A stretch of 64,000 nt of DNA, from assembly GCA_040754295.1 (NCBI GenBank), contig JBFMCQ010000007.1:1-64000 (forward strand), given 5' to 3'. This document shows, one piece after another, positions 8,612 through 16,631 of this stretch (positions are counted from its first letter, which is position 1; each line of letters starts with the position of its first letter). The notes below the pieces were generated by a model. It made no database searches and was not told the DNA's origin. It saw only the letters and a list, made by a program, of their open reading frames with translations. Origin of the DNA: Solimonas sp040754295 (GTDB lineage Bacteria; Pseudomonadota; Gammaproteobacteria; Nevskiales; Nevskiaceae). Both the position numbers and the translations under genes were made by a program.

Positions 8612-9808
8612 ATGAGCTTCCTCAAATCACTGCGACTGGATGGATTTCTCTCTTTCGCGCCGGGCAGCGAGGCGGTAGCGCTGACGCCGCTGAACGTCCT
8701 GATCGGCCCCAATGCCTCGGGCAAATCAAACCTCATCGAGGCCATCGAGCTGCTTCACGCCACGCCCGTGGCGTTTGCAAACGCCATCCGCGATGGCGGC
8801 GGCGCCCAGGAATGGATCTGGAAGGGTGGCGATCCCTCTCAGGCGGCCACCATCGAGGCGTTGATCCACCCGGCGCAGACTCCGAGGATACCGGAGCTGC
8901 GATATCGCCTCAGCTTCAGGGCGGTTGCCCTGCGCACGGAAGTGGTGGATGAGGCGATCGAGAATGTCGCGCCGAACCGCCCAAACGATCGGGATGTGTT
9001 CTTCTACTACCGATTCCAGAACGGTAAACCCGCAATCAATGTTCGCGAACGCGGGAATGGAGATCGTCCGCGCTGGTCGGTGCGCCACCTGGAGCGGCAA
9101 AGCCTGCGCCCTGACGAATCCGTTCTGTCCCAGCGCAAGGATCCGGATCTTTATCCGGAGCTGACCTGGGTCGGCCAGCAGTTCGACCGCATTCAACTGT
9201 TCCGGGAGTGGAGCTTTGGTCGCTACGCCCCCCAGCGACGCGCCCAACAGACCACCTTGGACCCGGCTTCACTGGGGCCCGACGCACTCAACCTCGCCCT
9301 GGTGTTGAACCACCTGGAGCATTCCGACGCAGGCCCTCGTCTGAATGCACTGGCCAAGCGCTTCCTGCCGCGTTACCAGCGATTCACGACGCGCATCGAA
9401 GCCGGATCCGTCCAGCTATACCTGCACGAGGAAGGCGCCGGCGCCATCTCCGCCACACGGCTGTCGGACGGCACCATTCGCTTTCTCGCACTCCTGGCCT
9501 TGTTGCTCAATCCAGAGCCGCCGCCACTCATTTGTATCGAAGAGCCCGAACTGGGCTTGCACCCGGACGCCTTGTCCATTCTGGCTTCACTGATGGTCGA
9601 GGCATCCGGGCGCACCCAATTGATCGTTACGACGCACTCCGATGCCCTGGTTTCGGCACTGACGGATCACGCGAGCTCGGTTCTGGTGTCCGAGCATCTG
9701 GGGGGCACCCGCCTCAACCGTGTTGATCCAGACAAGCTCAGTTACTGGCTCGAACGCTATCGCCTTGGCGAGATCTGGCGCATCGGAGAGCTGGGGGGCA
9801 ATCCGTGA
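8612..9808 (+). CDS. AAA_21/SMC-like ATPase, partner of DUF4276 protein
   Basis: A 398-aa ABC-type ATPase of the AAA_21/AAA_15 (RecF/OLD-like) class. Seen in the sequence: Walker A GPNASGKSN (residues 32-40), signature-like RLSDGTIRF (about 288-296), Walker B ICIEEPELGLHP (about 305-316) and the switch His in TTHSDALV. There is no long coiled coil and no fused nuclease domain. The GTG start of the next gene overlaps its stop, so the two are a translational unit. ATPases of this class paired with a small TOPRIM-like protein are known phage-defence modules (PARIS AriA/AriB, OLD/Gabija-like pairs). A role in sensing phage and unleashing the partner is inferred. It is not a standard BREX gene. 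Confidence 0.85.
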   Translation: MSFLKSLRLDGFLSFAPGSEAVALTPLNVLIGPNASGKSNLIEAIELLHATPVAFANAIRDGGGAQEWIWKGGDPSQAATIEALIHPAQTPRIPELRYRLSFRAVALRTEVVDEAIENVAPNRPNDRDVFFYYRFQNGKPAINVRERGNGDRPRWSVRHLERQSLRPDESVLSQRKDPDLYPELTWVGQQFDRIQLFREWSFGRYAPQRRAQQTTLDPASLGPDALNLALVLNHLEHSDAGPRLNALAKRFLPRYQRFTTRIEAGSVQLYLHEEGAGAISATRLSDGTIRFLALLALLLNPEPPPLICIEEPELGLHPDALSILASLMVEASGRTQLIVTTHSDALVSALTDHASSVLVSEHLGGTRLNRVDPDKLSYWLERYRLGEIWRIGELGGNP

Positions 9809-10461
9809 CGGGGATCGCTATTTACGTGGAGGGTGGTGGTGAGACGCGAGACCTGCAAGTGGGAATGCGCCAGGGCTTCGATGGCCTCCTGCGCAAACAG
9901 AAAGAAGCCGCTCGCCTCAAGCGCATGACCTGGAAAGTGGTCCCGGAAGGCGGGCGCGAGCAGACCTACCGCGCGTTCTGCAACGCGGTTCACAAAAGCC
10001 CGGAAAACATCAATGTCCTGCTGGTGGATGCCGAAGAGCCGCTGCACCTTGGCGCGGTAGATCCCGACTCGACCGTTGAAGCCAGGGCCAGAGTCGAGCA
10101 CTTGCGCCGGCGCGATGGATGGGACTTCAACGCGGTCGAGCCGACGCGCATCCACCTGATGATTCGCGCCATGGAGGCGTGGATCGTCGCCGATCCCGAG
10201 GCGCTGCGAGGCTACTACGGACAGGGCTTCAATCCCGCCCAGCTCCCGGCTCGGCAGAACCTGGAAGAGGAGCCGAAGGCTTCCCTTTTCGGCGCCTTGA
10301 CCAAGGCCACGCGCAATGCGCGCAGCAAAGGCGAGTACGCCAAGCGCCGACATGCTGCTGACCTGCTCCCATCACTCGATACAAACAAGGTGGCGCGGCG
10401 CTGCCCTCGCTTCGGCATCTTCACGGCCTGGCTGGATCAAGTCATTGCCGGGGCCTCATGA
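9805..10461 (+). CDS. DUF4276 protein, predicted TOPRIM-like effector
   Basis: A 218-aa protein matching DUF4276: N-terminal YVEGGGETRDLQ, a central strand NVLLVDAEEP, then HLMIRAMEAWIVADPEAL and the C-terminal KRRHAADLLPSLDTNKVARRCPRF pattern. The N-terminal VEG glutamate followed by an acidic strand (VDAE) resembles the TOPRIM metal-binding arrangement, so a nuclease activity is plausible but unproven. Start is GTG 9805 inside the ATPase stop (GTGA overlap), and its own stop overlaps the pglX start (ATGA). The pair is therefore threaded into the BREX operon between brxC and pglX without any promoter of its own. Confidence 0.8.
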   Translation: MTGIAIYVEGGGETRDLQVGMRQGFDGLLRKQKEAARLKRMTWKVVPEGGREQTYRAFCNAVHKSPENINVLLVDAEEPLHLGAVDPDSTVEARARVEHLRRRDGWDFNAVEPTRIHLMIRAMEAWIVADPEALRGYYGQGFNPAQLPARQNLEEEPKASLFGALTKATRNARSKGEYAKRRHAADLLPSLDTNKVARRCPRFGIFTAWLDQVIAGAS

Positions 10462-13400
10462 CCCTCATGACCACCCTCACCCGCGATCTGCGCCGCCAGC
10501 TCGAAAACACCGTCCGCGCTGCCCGACGAGCGGCGGAGGAAGGCGCGGTCAAGTCGCTCGAACAGCTCGGCGTTGCGCATTCCAAGGCGCCGCCGCATCT
10601 GTCCCCGGCGCAGGCCAGGCTGCGCAACGCGCTGCGCGCGCATGGGCGCCAGCTCGGCGATCTGCGCAATGCCACCACCGGCGCTCAGGCGGTTAACCGA
10701 CTCACCGCCGAAGTCGCCTACGAGCACTGGCACCGCATGCTGTTTGCACGGTTTCTGGCGGAAAACGATCTGCTGATCGAGCCCGATAGCGGCATGGCGA
10801 TCACGCTGGCTGAATGTCAGGAGCTGGCGCGCGAGCAGAGCGAGGACTGGCTCGCGCTGGCCAGTCGCTACGCGCAGACCATGCTGCCGCAGATCTTTCG
10901 CGCCGGCGATCCGGTGCTGGATGTGAACCTGCCGCCGGAGACGCGCTCGCAGCTCGACGACCTGCTCAAGAGCCTCCCGGCCGCAGTGTTCCAGGCCGAC
11001 GACAGTCTCGGCTGGGTCTACCAGTTCTGGCAGGCAGACAACAAGGACGCCGTCAACAGGTCCGGGAAGAAGATCGGCGCGGACGAGCTGCCGGCGGTGA
11101 CGCAGCTCTTCACCGAGGACTACATGGTGTGGTTCCTGCTCCACAACACGCTGGGCGCGTGGTGGGCAGGCAAGCTGCTCGCTGCCAGACCCGACCTTGC
11201 CGTGAATGCGACCAGCGAAGCGGAACTGCGCGCCGCCTGCGCCGTCGGCGACATTCAGTGGACCTATCTGCGCTTCGTCAGAACCTCTCCCCAAGACATT
11301 TCCCCTCTCCCGCTTGCGGGAGAGGGTCAGGGAGAGGGCGCTTCGGCATCAGCCGAAGCGAAATGGCGCCCCGCCGCCGGCACCTTCACCGGCTGGCCCC
11401 ACGCCGCCAAGGACATCACGTTGCTCGATCCCTGCATGGGCAGCGGCCACTTCCTCGTTTTCGCGCTGCCCATCCTCGCCGCCATGCGCGCGCAGGAAGA
11501 ACAACTCAAGCCCGACGCGGCCATCGAAGCCGTGCTGCGCGACAATCTCTACGGCCTGGAGCTGGACCCGCGCTGCACGCAGATCGCGGCCTTCAACCTG
11601 GCGCTGGCGGCGTGGAAGCGCACCGGCTACCGCAGGCTGCCGGCGCTGCATCTGGCCTGCTCCGGCCTATCGCTCGGCGTGACGAAAGCGGAATGGCTCG
11701 AACTCGCCGAGCGCGCTGCCGCGGAGCTGCCGGTAGCGCCGGAGCGCGATCTGCTCGGCACCAAGAGCGAGAACCTGTTTTCCGATGCGACCCGGCGCGG
11801 CTTCGAGCGGCTCTACGATCTCTTCGCCAGGGCGCCGGTACTGGGCAGCCTGATCCAGCCGCGCGCCGGCGGTGATCTGATCGAAAAGGGCTTTGCCGAT
11901 CTGGAGCCCCTAATTGCCAAGGTCATGGCCAAGGCTGACACGGCAGAGCTGTCGGAGATGGCCGTGGCTGCGCAGGGACTGGCCAAGGCGGCGGAGATGC
12001 TGGCGGGCCGGTTCACGCTGGTGGCCACCAACGTGCCCTATCTCGGTCGCGGCAAACAGGACGAGGTGCTGAAGAACTACTGCGAACACGCGCACCCCAG
12101 CGCCAAGGCTGATCTCGCCACCTGCTTCGTCGAACGCTGTCTGGCTTTCTGCGCCGAAGGCGGCAGCACGGCGCTGGTGACCCCGCAGAACTGGCTGTTC
12201 CTCGGCACCTATAAGCATCTGCGCAAGGGGCTGCTGGAAGACATCGAATGGAACGCGGTTGCGCGGCTGGGGCCGCGTGCGTTCGAAACAATCACTGGCG
12301 AAGTCGTGAACGTCGCATTGCTCGCGCTGACGGCGCGGAGAGCGAGGGACGAGCATCGCTTCGCGGGGTGGGATGCGAGCACGGGGGCGACGCCGGCGGA
12401 GAAGGATGCGGCGTTGCGGAGGGATACCGCGCGCGTAGTCGGGCAGGCTGGGCAGGCCGGTAACCCAGATGGACGAATCACCTTCGATGCGCCGTCGGCC
12501 TTGCCTTCGCTCGGCACCTGTGCGGGTGCGTACCAAGGGCTCACATCGGGGGACAACCCGAGGTTCATGCAGGTGTTCTGGGAGCAGCAGGTCTTCGACG
12601 AAACATGGGAGCCGACTCAGAGCGCGAGTAGTGGCGGACCTTGGTCCAGTGGTAGGGCACTAATTCTGCGTTGGGAGCAAGGCAGTGGCGAGCTTACCGA
12701 AGTCTTGGGCAATGGCGTTAAGGGGCGTCCAATCTGGGGGCGTTTGGGGGTCGCTGTCGGGCAAATGCGGACCTTGCCTATAGCGCCGTATCTAGGCACA
12801 CCATACGACATGACATGTGCCGTAATCGTCCCGGATGACGACGACGATCTCCCCGCACTTTGGTCGTACTGCTCGTCGTCGCAGTTTCTCGAAAACGTTC
12901 GCCGGATCGATCAGAAGCTGAACGTGACCAACGCCACCTTGGTCAAGGTCCCCTTCGACCTCGCTCACTGGCAACAAGTCGCCGCCGAGAAGTACCCGAA
13001 CGGCTTGCCCAAGCCTCACTCCGACGACCCCACCCAGTGGCTGTTCAACGGCCACCCCAAGGATTCAGATTCTCCGCTCCACGTCGCCGTCGCCCGCCTC
13101 CTCGGCTACCGCTGGCCGCGCCAGACCGGCTCCAGCTTCCCCGACTGTCCGGCACTCGGCGCGGACGGTCTGGAGAAGCATGCGGACGACGACGGCATCG
13201 TCCCGCTGACGGCGATCAAGGGCGAAGCGGGCGCCGCGGAGCGCCTCAGGGCCCTGCTGGCCGACGCCTACGGCGCGGACTGGTCTGCCGCCAGGCTGCT
13301 CAAGCTGTTGAACGAAGCCGGCGCGGCCGGCCCGCTGCTGGAAGACTGGATGCTCGACCGGTTCTTCGAGCAGCACTGTGCGCTGTTCCACCAGCGGCCC

Positions 13401-13991
13401 TTCGTCTGGCACCTCTGGGACGGCCGGCGCGACGGCTTCAATGTGCTGGTGAACTACCACCGGCTCGCCGCCGGCAATGGCGCGGGCAAGCGCCTGCTGG
13501 AAAAGCTCACGCACAGCTATCTCGGCGACTGGATCGACGTGCAGCGCCGCGACCAGAAGGCCGGCGTCGAAGGCGCGGACGCGCGGCTCGCCGCCGCCGA
13601 GCATCTGAAAGGCGAGCTGGAGAAGATTCTCGCCGGCGAGCCACCCTACGACCTCTTCGTGCGCTGGAAACCCCTCGCCCAGCAGGCCATCGGCTGGGAG
13701 CCGGACATCAACGACGGCGTGCGCATGAACATCCGCCCCTTCATGACCGCGCGTCCCTTCGGCGCCCGCGCCAAGAACGCCTGCATCCTGCGCACCACGC
13801 CGAGAATCAAGTGGGACAAGGACCGCGGCAAAGAGCCCGAGCGCCCCAGGGACGAATTCCCATGGTTCTGGGGCTGGGACGAGTCGTCGCAGGATTTTCC
13901 CGGCGACAAGACCTTCGATGGCCATCGCTGGAACGATCTGCACTACAGCACGACCGCCAAGAAGGCGGCGCGGGCCAGGCTGAAAACATGA
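10458..13991 (+). CDS. pglX: PglX, BREX adenine-specific DNA methyltransferase
   Basis: A 1177-aa N6-adenine methyltransferase that marks host DNA at a BREX-specific non-palindromic site and determines self/non-self discrimination. Motif I is LDPCMGSGHF (about residues 324-333). The catalytic motif IV reads NVPY (about 525-528), a variant of NPPY. The C-terminal third holds the target-recognition region and ends in the conserved segment with GWEPDINDGVRMNIRPF. Just before motif I the reading frame crosses a palindromic repeat (11302-11360), adding about 20 residues rich in Gly, Ala, Ser and Glu. The start codon overlaps the DUF4276 stop, and the stop overlaps the next start (ATGA). Confidence 0.92.
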   Translation: MTLMTTLTRDLRRQLENTVRAARRAAEEGAVKSLEQLGVAHSKAPPHLSPAQARLRNALRAHGRQLGDLRNATTGAQAVNRLTAEVAYEHWHRMLFARFLAENDLLIEPDSGMAITLAECQELAREQSEDWLALASRYAQTMLPQIFRAGDPVLDVNLPPETRSQLDDLLKSLPAAVFQADDSLGWVYQFWQADNKDAVNRSGKKIGADELPAVTQLFTEDYMVWFLLHNTLGAWWAGKLLAARPDLAVNATSEAELRAACAVGDIQWTYLRFVRTSPQDISPLPLAGEGQGEGASASAEAKWRPAAGTFTGWPHAAKDITLLDPCMGSGHFLVFALPILAAMRAQEEQLKPDAAIEAVLRDNLYGLELDPRCTQIAAFNLALAAWKRTGYRRLPALHLACSGLSLGVTKAEWLELAERAAAELPVAPERDLLGTKSENLFSDATRRGFERLYDLFARAPVLGSLIQPRAGGDLIEKGFADLEPLIAKVMAKADTAELSEMAVAAQGLAKAAEMLAGRFTLVATNVPYLGRGKQDEVLKNYCEHAHPSAKADLATCFVERCLAFCAEGGSTALVTPQNWLFLGTYKHLRKGLLEDIEWNAVARLGPRAFETITGEVVNVALLALTARRARDEHRFAGWDASTGATPAEKDAALRRDTARVVGQAGQAGNPDGRITFDAPSALPSLGTCAGAYQGLTSGDNPRFMQVFWEQQVFDETWEPTQSASSGGPWSSGRALILRWEQGSGELTEVLGNGVKGRPIWGRLGVAVGQMRTLPIAPYLGTPYDMTCAVIVPDDDDDLPALWSYCSSSQFLENVRRIDQKLNVTNATLVKVPFDLAHWQQVAAEKYPNGLPKPHSDDPTQWLFNGHPKDSDSPLHVAVARLLGYRWPRQTGSSFPDCPALGADGLEKHADDDGIVPLTAIKGEAGAAERLRALLADAYGADWSAARLLKLLNEAGAAGPLLEDWMLDRFFEQHCALFHQRPFVWHLWDGRRDGFNVLVNYHRLAAGNGAGKRLLEKLTHSYLGDWIDVQRRDQKAGVEGADARLAAAEHLKGELEKILAGEPPYDLFVRWKPLAQQAIGWEPDINDGVRMNIRPFMTARPFGARAKNACILRTTPRIKWDKDRGKEPERPRDEFPWFWGWDESSQDFPGDKTFDGHRWNDLHYSTTAKKAARARLKT
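11302..11360. repeat. Palindromic repeat element inserted in frame within pglX
   Basis: Two hairpins in tandem: ccctctcccgc/gcgggagaggg (11303-11326, perfect 11-bp arms) and cgcttcggc/gccgaagcg (11339-11360, perfect 9-bp arms). The sequence is typical of an extragenic palindrome, yet here it is translated as SPLPLAGEGQGEGASASAEA. The frame is preserved on both sides. The flanking protein (LRFVRT before, GWPHAAKDITLLDPCMGSG after) continues as expected for PglX. Confidence 0.8.
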
Positions 13992-15106
13992 TCATCCCTC
14001 TGATGGACACCTTGCTGCAGCAAAGGCCCGATGATGCGCACTTCGCCGAGCTGGTGCGGCAGGTCGTCCTGGATGCGCTGGCCGCGCCTCAACAGCCGTC
14101 ACCTCACGAGTTAGTGGAGGCCGTGCATGCGCGCGTGGGCGTCAGCGCGCACTTCGAGTTGGTGCCCGCTGTGCGCGCGCTGAAGAACGACGCCACGCTG
14201 CCGCGTGCCTGGCGCGACTACCTCGAGTCCATTCTCAAGGACGAGGAGTTGCTACGGGCGATGCTGGGGCTCGCCGCGCCCGGCCGTGAAATCGAATCAT
14301 CTTTCGACCAGCTCATTCACCGCAGCCGGCAATACTGCTCGGCCAGCGGATTCCACGAGATGATCGAATTCATCGGGCGCTTCAAGGACTATGCGCCATA
14401 CAACAATATGCTGGTGCACATCCAGAACCCGGGTTGTAAGTTTTTCGCGACTGAGAGCGACTGGCGCCGCCGGTTTGGTAGAACGATCAAGGAAGACGCT
14501 CGGCCGATGCTGATTCTGGCGCCGATGCGCCCCCTCATATGTGTCTACGACATTGACCAGACCGATGGCCCTCCACTGCCGGCTGAGCTGGAAGGATTTT
14601 CGAAGTTCGAGGGCGTAGTGCCTGAGGACGCGCTCGAGTTGCTCGTCGCCAATGCTGCGCGGCACGATGCCATCCGCGTGGACTTCAAACCGCTGTCCAC
14701 CGCGCTCTCCGGGTTTGCTACTTTCGCACGCGGCTCCGCCGACCGGAAAATGCGGGTCGCCATCCACGCCGGCCTGGACACGGCGAGTAGGCTCGGCGTG
14801 CTGTGCCACGAACTCGCACACATCTTCCTCGGTCACCTGGGTTCTGACGACGACCGCTGGTGGCCGGCGCGTTCCAATCTGGATCGCTACTCCGTTGAGA
14901 TCGAGGCCGAAGCGGTTGCTTACCTGGTTACGTCGCGCCTCGGACTGAGAGGGTCGAGCCACACGTACGTGTCCAGGCATCTACGTGAAGGGGAGGTTCC
15001 CGCTGGCGTCTCGCTTGACCTGATCGCGAAGGTCGCGGGCCGGATTGAGCAAATGACTCAGCGCAAGCTCGCCGAGCGCCAGCCAACGATGGAGCGCAAG
15101 AAATGA
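13988..15106 (+). CDS. ArdC/ImmA-like zinc metallopeptidase
   Basis: A 372-aa protein. The C-terminal half has the zincin motif HELAHIFLGH (about residues 274-283) with a downstream acidic helix EIEAEAVAYLV that would supply the third ligand, as in ImmA/IrrE (DUF955) proteins. Ahead of it is a segment with YAPYNNMLVHIQNPG, ATESDWRRRFGR and a PMLILAPM...VYDIDQT strand. This follows the order of the ArdC N-terminal single-strand-DNA-binding domain (DUF1738). ArdC proteins are plasmid anti-restriction factors; ImmA peptidases cleave repressors. A regulatory or anti-restriction role within BREX is therefore possible, but inferred. It overlaps the pglX stop by 4 bp (ATGA). Confidence 0.8.
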   Translation: MIIPLMDTLLQQRPDDAHFAELVRQVVLDALAAPQQPSPHELVEAVHARVGVSAHFELVPAVRALKNDATLPRAWRDYLESILKDEELLRAMLGLAAPGREIESSFDQLIHRSRQYCSASGFHEMIEFIGRFKDYAPYNNMLVHIQNPGCKFFATESDWRRRFGRTIKEDARPMLILAPMRPLICVYDIDQTDGPPLPAELEGFSKFEGVVPEDALELLVANAARHDAIRVDFKPLSTALSGFATFARGSADRKMRVAIHAGLDTASRLGVLCHELAHIFLGHLGSDDDRWWPARSNLDRYSVEIEAEAVAYLVTSRLGLRGSSHTYVSRHLREGEVPAGVSLDLIAKVAGRIEQMTQRKLAERQPTMERKK

Positions 15107-15120
15107 GGGCTGCGCCCTCC

Positions 15121-15422
15121 CTGGCGGAATCGCCTCGCGACTCCCGGGTGGCTGCGGTGCGCAGGCCGGATGGCGTCGCGCCGCCGGTGGCCGTACTTTG
15201 GACCGATGCCGACGCCCCGTGGCGCCCACTCATTCCGCTGCTGGCCAAAGCCATGCCCACTCTGTTCCGGCTGGACGCGGATCAGCCTCAAGAGCGCATG
15301 TCGGCTTCAAGAGCGCAGGGAACCTGCGATCCGGTTGCGCTGCGTGCTCGATCGCGGCCTCCCCGGTGCATTGCCCGGCGTCACGATCCCGGTCCTGCAT
15401 CTGCCGCGTGCGAGCAGAGGAA
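15121..15422 (+). pseudogene. Decayed fragment of a pglZ 5' end
   Basis: Translation of 15121-15295 gives RPDGVAPPVAVLWTDAD and later PLLAKAMPTLFRLDADQPQER. These closely match residues about 30-75 of the intact PglZ encoded at 19344 (TPDGVAPPVAVLWTDAD, PLLAKSMPQLFRLGAYRPDER). After a frameshift the match continues in another frame to 15420 (RLRCVLDRGLPGALPGVTIPVLHLPRASR versus WLRCVVDRTIAGVPDGAVPVLYLPRVSR). The rest of pglZ is missing. The nucleotide sequence is clearly diverged from the intact copy, so this is an older or foreign pglZ allele rather than a fresh duplication. An ATG at 15103 overlaps the previous stop, so a roughly 109-aa peptide could still be made. Confidence 0.85.
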
Positions 15423-15428
15423 ATACGC

Positions 15429-16631
15429 ATGAAGCCCTACAGCGATGCCGAACTCGAAGCGATGCTTGCGGACTTGGAATCCGCTCGCGCCGAGCGCAAG
15501 CAATCGTTCAAGGGCGACGCGCCAACGACGGTGCGCGAGGCCATCTGCGCGTTCGCCAACGACCTGGCCGGTCATGGCGAGGCGGGTGTGGTGTTCATCG
15601 GCGCGCGGGACGATGGCACGCCCGTGGATGGCTTTGCTGTGACCGATGAGCTGCTGCGCCAGCTTGCGGACATCAAGACCGAGGGCAATATCGTCCCGCC
15701 ACCGACACTGCTGGTCGAAAAGCGGCATCTGCGTGGACAGGAGCTGGCGGTCGTCACGGTCTGGCCCTGTGATTCCCCTCCGACACGCTACAAGGGCCGC
15801 ATTCACGTGCGCTGGGGGCCGCGCGGCGGACTAGCCAGCGCGCAGGACGAGCGGGTTCTCAACGAGCGCCGGCGGCATCGCGACCGGCCTTTCGACGTGC
15901 AACCCGTCGCGGATGCCACGCCGGACGAGTTGGATCGCCTGCGCTTCGAGCAGGAATACCTGCCCTCGCTGGTCGCGCGCGACGTGCTGGCGGCCAACGA
16001 TCTTAGCTACGAGCAGAAACTTGCGGCGACCAAGTTGGTGGTGAGCGACACCGAGCCGCAGCCGACCGTGCTCGGCCTGCTGGTGATCGGCCGCTCGCCA
16101 TCGGACTGGCTGCCTGGAGCCTATGCCCAGTTTCTGCGCCTGCAGGGAACCGATCTGACGGCACCCATTCTGGACGAGGAGGTCCTGCACGGCACCGTCG
16201 CCGACCAGATTCGGCGGCTGGAAGAAAAGCTGGAAGCGCACAACCTGCGCAGCGTCCGCTTTGCCGACACCGCGCGGGAAGCGCGCACTGAGGCGTACCC
16301 GCTGGATGCGCTGCGCCAGCTCGTGCGCAACGCCTTCATGCACCGCAGCTACGAGGCGACGCATGCGCCCGTGCGGGTGTACTGGTTCGATGATCGCATC
16401 GAGATCCACAATCCGGGCGGCCCCTTCGGCAGCGTGACCGCCGAGAACTTCGGCCAACCCGGCGTGACCGACTACCGCAATCCGAATCTCGCGGAGGCCT
16501 TGCGCGCCTTGGGTTACGTGCAGCGCTTCGGCGCCGGCATTGCGATCGCACGCAAGGCCTTGGGTGAGCGACTGCGCTTCGAGGTGCAGCCGGGCTTTGT
16601 CGCAGCGATCGTCCGCGGAGAGGCCACATGA
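15429..16631 (+). CDS. Schlafen AlbA_2 / GHKL-ATPase-like protein
   Basis: A 400-aa protein with two recognisable parts. Residues about 8-130 match the Schlafen AlbA_2 domain (old name AAA_4): ESARAERKQSFKGD at the start, VVFIGARDDGTPVDGF, and the strand HVRWGPRGGLA. Residues about 290-370 form a GHKL ATP-binding fold of the RecG-like HATPase_c_4 family: RQLVRNAFMHRSY (N box), DDRIEIHNPGGPF (G1 box) and RFGAGIAIARKAL. Such proteins are annotated as RecG-like or as transcriptional regulators; Schlafen-type domains in phage defence often act as RNA or DNA binders or nucleases. ATG 15429 follows a good Shine-Dalgarno (agaggaaa). The upstream frame is the pglZ fragment. It overlaps parA by 4 bp. 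Confidence 0.85.
   Translation: MKPYSDAELEAMLADLESARAERKQSFKGDAPTTVREAICAFANDLAGHGEAGVVFIGARDDGTPVDGFAVTDELLRQLADIKTEGNIVPPPTLLVEKRHLRGQELAVVTVWPCDSPPTRYKGRIHVRWGPRGGLASAQDERVLNERRRHRDRPFDVQPVADATPDELDRLRFEQEYLPSLVARDVLAANDLSYEQKLAATKLVVSDTEPQPTVLGLLVIGRSPSDWLPGAYAQFLRLQGTDLTAPILDEEVLHGTVADQIRRLEEKLEAHNLRSVRFADTAREARTEAYPLDALRQLVRNAFMHRSYEATHAPVRVYWFDDRIEIHNPGGPFGSVTAENFGQPGVTDYRNPNLAEALRALGYVQRFGAGIAIARKALGERLRFEVQPGFVAAIVRGEAT

Noticed and set aside
15103..15432. A genuine 109-aa gene between the ArdC-like and AlbA_2 genes
   Set aside because: Its first two thirds align with PglZ and then continue in another frame, which marks it as a frameshifted pglZ relic.
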